Shown: positions 5,493 through 6,101 of the stretch, piece after piece
Position numbering within the stretch: the stretch's first letter is position 1
Layout of the letters: each line of letters begins with the position of its first letter
Source of the DNA: Kiritimatiellia bacterium
Lineage (GTDB): Bacteria; Verrucomicrobiota; Kiritimatiellia; RFP12; DVOR01
Direction of reading: 5' to 3'
DNA length: 6,101 bases
Assembly (NCBI GenBank): GCA_017646485.1
Contig: JAGCML010000066.1
Coordinates: 1-6,101 of the forward strand
Translations under genes and position numbers: made by a program
Notes under the pieces: generated by a model
Database searches by the model: none
What the model was told of the DNA's origin: nothing
Seen by the model: the letters and a program-made list of their open reading frames with translations, nothing else

Positions 5493-6101
5493 ATGATTAA
5501 AGAAACCTTACTGTTGGGCAGTATTTGCTGCTTTGCAACAATGAGTTTTGCAGTTGCCAGATTTGGAGATGTTCCGGCTCCAACGGGCATGGAATGGGAA
5601 CAAGAACAAAACCTTTCCCTCAATAAAGAACCTGCGCGTGCGTGGGCATTTAGCTTCACGGATGTCAACGTTGCCAAGCAGATTTTGCCCGAATTTAGCA
5701 CGCGTTGGCGTTCCCTCGACTCCAAGACCGCTTGGAAATTTAAGTGGAGTAAAGATCCCGCTTCGCGTCCTGTTGGATTCCAGAATCCTGATTACGATGT
5801 TTCCGGTTGGGAAACAATTGTGGTCCCTGCCAACTGGCAAGCCATGGGCGCAGACCCCGCATGCAAAAAGGGTTGGGGCACCGCACTTTACAGTAACCAA
5901 CCCTATCCCTTTGCACGCGATTGGCCGCGTGTGATGACCACTCCTCCGAAGCACTACACCAACTACGAAGCGCGCAACCCGGTGGGTTGTTATCGCCGCG
6001 ACTTCGAAGTGCCCGCAGATTGGAATGGCGAAGAAGTGTACATTCAGTTTGATGGTGTAGACTCCTTCTGCTACCTCTGGATTAACGGCACCTATGTTGG
6101 C
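5493..6101 (+). CDS. Secreted glycoside hydrolase family 2, LacZ-type beta-galactosidase (3' end outside window)
   Basis: The first 203 residues are visible and the frame is open to the window edge; LacZ-type enzymes usually run to about 1,000 residues or more, so the catalytic barrel lies outside. A signal peptide is clear: MIKETLLLG, a hydrophobic core and cleavage probably after Ala22 (SFAVA), so the enzyme acts in the periplasm or outside the cell, unlike cytosolic E. coli LacZ. After it comes the GH2 sugar-binding (jelly-roll) domain: VPANWQAMG (111-119), LYSNQPYPF (132-140), NPVGCYRRDF (162-171) and FDGVDSFCYLWINGTYVG (186-203), which closely parallel the NPTGCY and FDGVNS...LWCNG blocks of LacZ. 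It probably removes terminal beta-galactosyl or related sugars from host or plant glycans; the precise substrate cannot be read from this domain. It is preceded by a terminator and faces away from the repressor gene's control, so it likely starts a new unit. Confidence 0.9.
   Translation, partial: MIKETLLLGSICCFATMSFAVARFGDVPAPTGMEWEQEQNLSLNKEPARAWAFSFTDVNVAKQILPEFSTRWRSLDSKTAWKFKWSKDPASRPVGFQNPDYDVSGWETIVVPANWQAMGADPACKKGWGTALYSNQPYPFARDWPRVMTTPPKHYTNYEARNPVGCYRRDFEVPADWNGEEVYIQFDGVDSFCYLWINGTYVG

Noticed and set aside
5508..5954. Long open frames on the - strand (and one in another + frame) over the GH2 gene.
   Set aside because: They overlap a frame with clear GH2 motifs, signal peptide and ribosome site; their translations show no family features.

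Overview
The window reads as a chromosomal segment of an anaerobic, Gram-negative-type bacterium with roughly balanced GC. Four things suggest a PVC-group (Verrucomicrobiota/Lentisphaerota/Kiritimatiellota) or Bacteroidota-like gut or sediment organism: a biotin synthase of the type I associate with Bacteroidales and other anaerobes, a secreted LacZ-type glycoside hydrolase, the tail of a bacterial alpha-2-macroglobulin, and a Cu/Zn permease. This placement is inference and the phylum is uncertain.

Left part (1-3964), all on the + strand and closely spaced (gaps of about 18, 33 and 13 bases), probably one transcription unit. It holds the 3' part of a divergent MurC-like Mur ligase, a complete SO_0444-type heavy-metal efflux permease with two His/Cys-rich segments, a membrane-anchored coiled-coil protein of unknown function with a Met-rich tail, and a complete bioB.

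Middle part (3965-4904): about 290 bases without a convincing gene but with clear inverted repeats, including one 13-bp-arm hairpin. This is followed by an apparently decayed C-terminal fragment of an alpha-2-macroglobulin family protein. It looks like a locus that was rearranged or lost a large gene.

Right part (4905-6101): a small CsoR/RcnR-family repressor gene with its own promoter-like sequence, two inverted repeats and a strong intrinsic terminator. After it comes the start of a secreted GH2 beta-galactosidase that runs off the window.

A plausible functional link is metal homeostasis: the permease, its neighbour with the Met-rich tail, and the CsoR-like regulator. However, the regulator lacks two of the three usual copper ligands, and no operator is visible before the permease, so the link is not demonstrated. 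I did not find a clearly novel multi-gene system. The least explained element is the structured, gene-poor stretch at 3991-4136.
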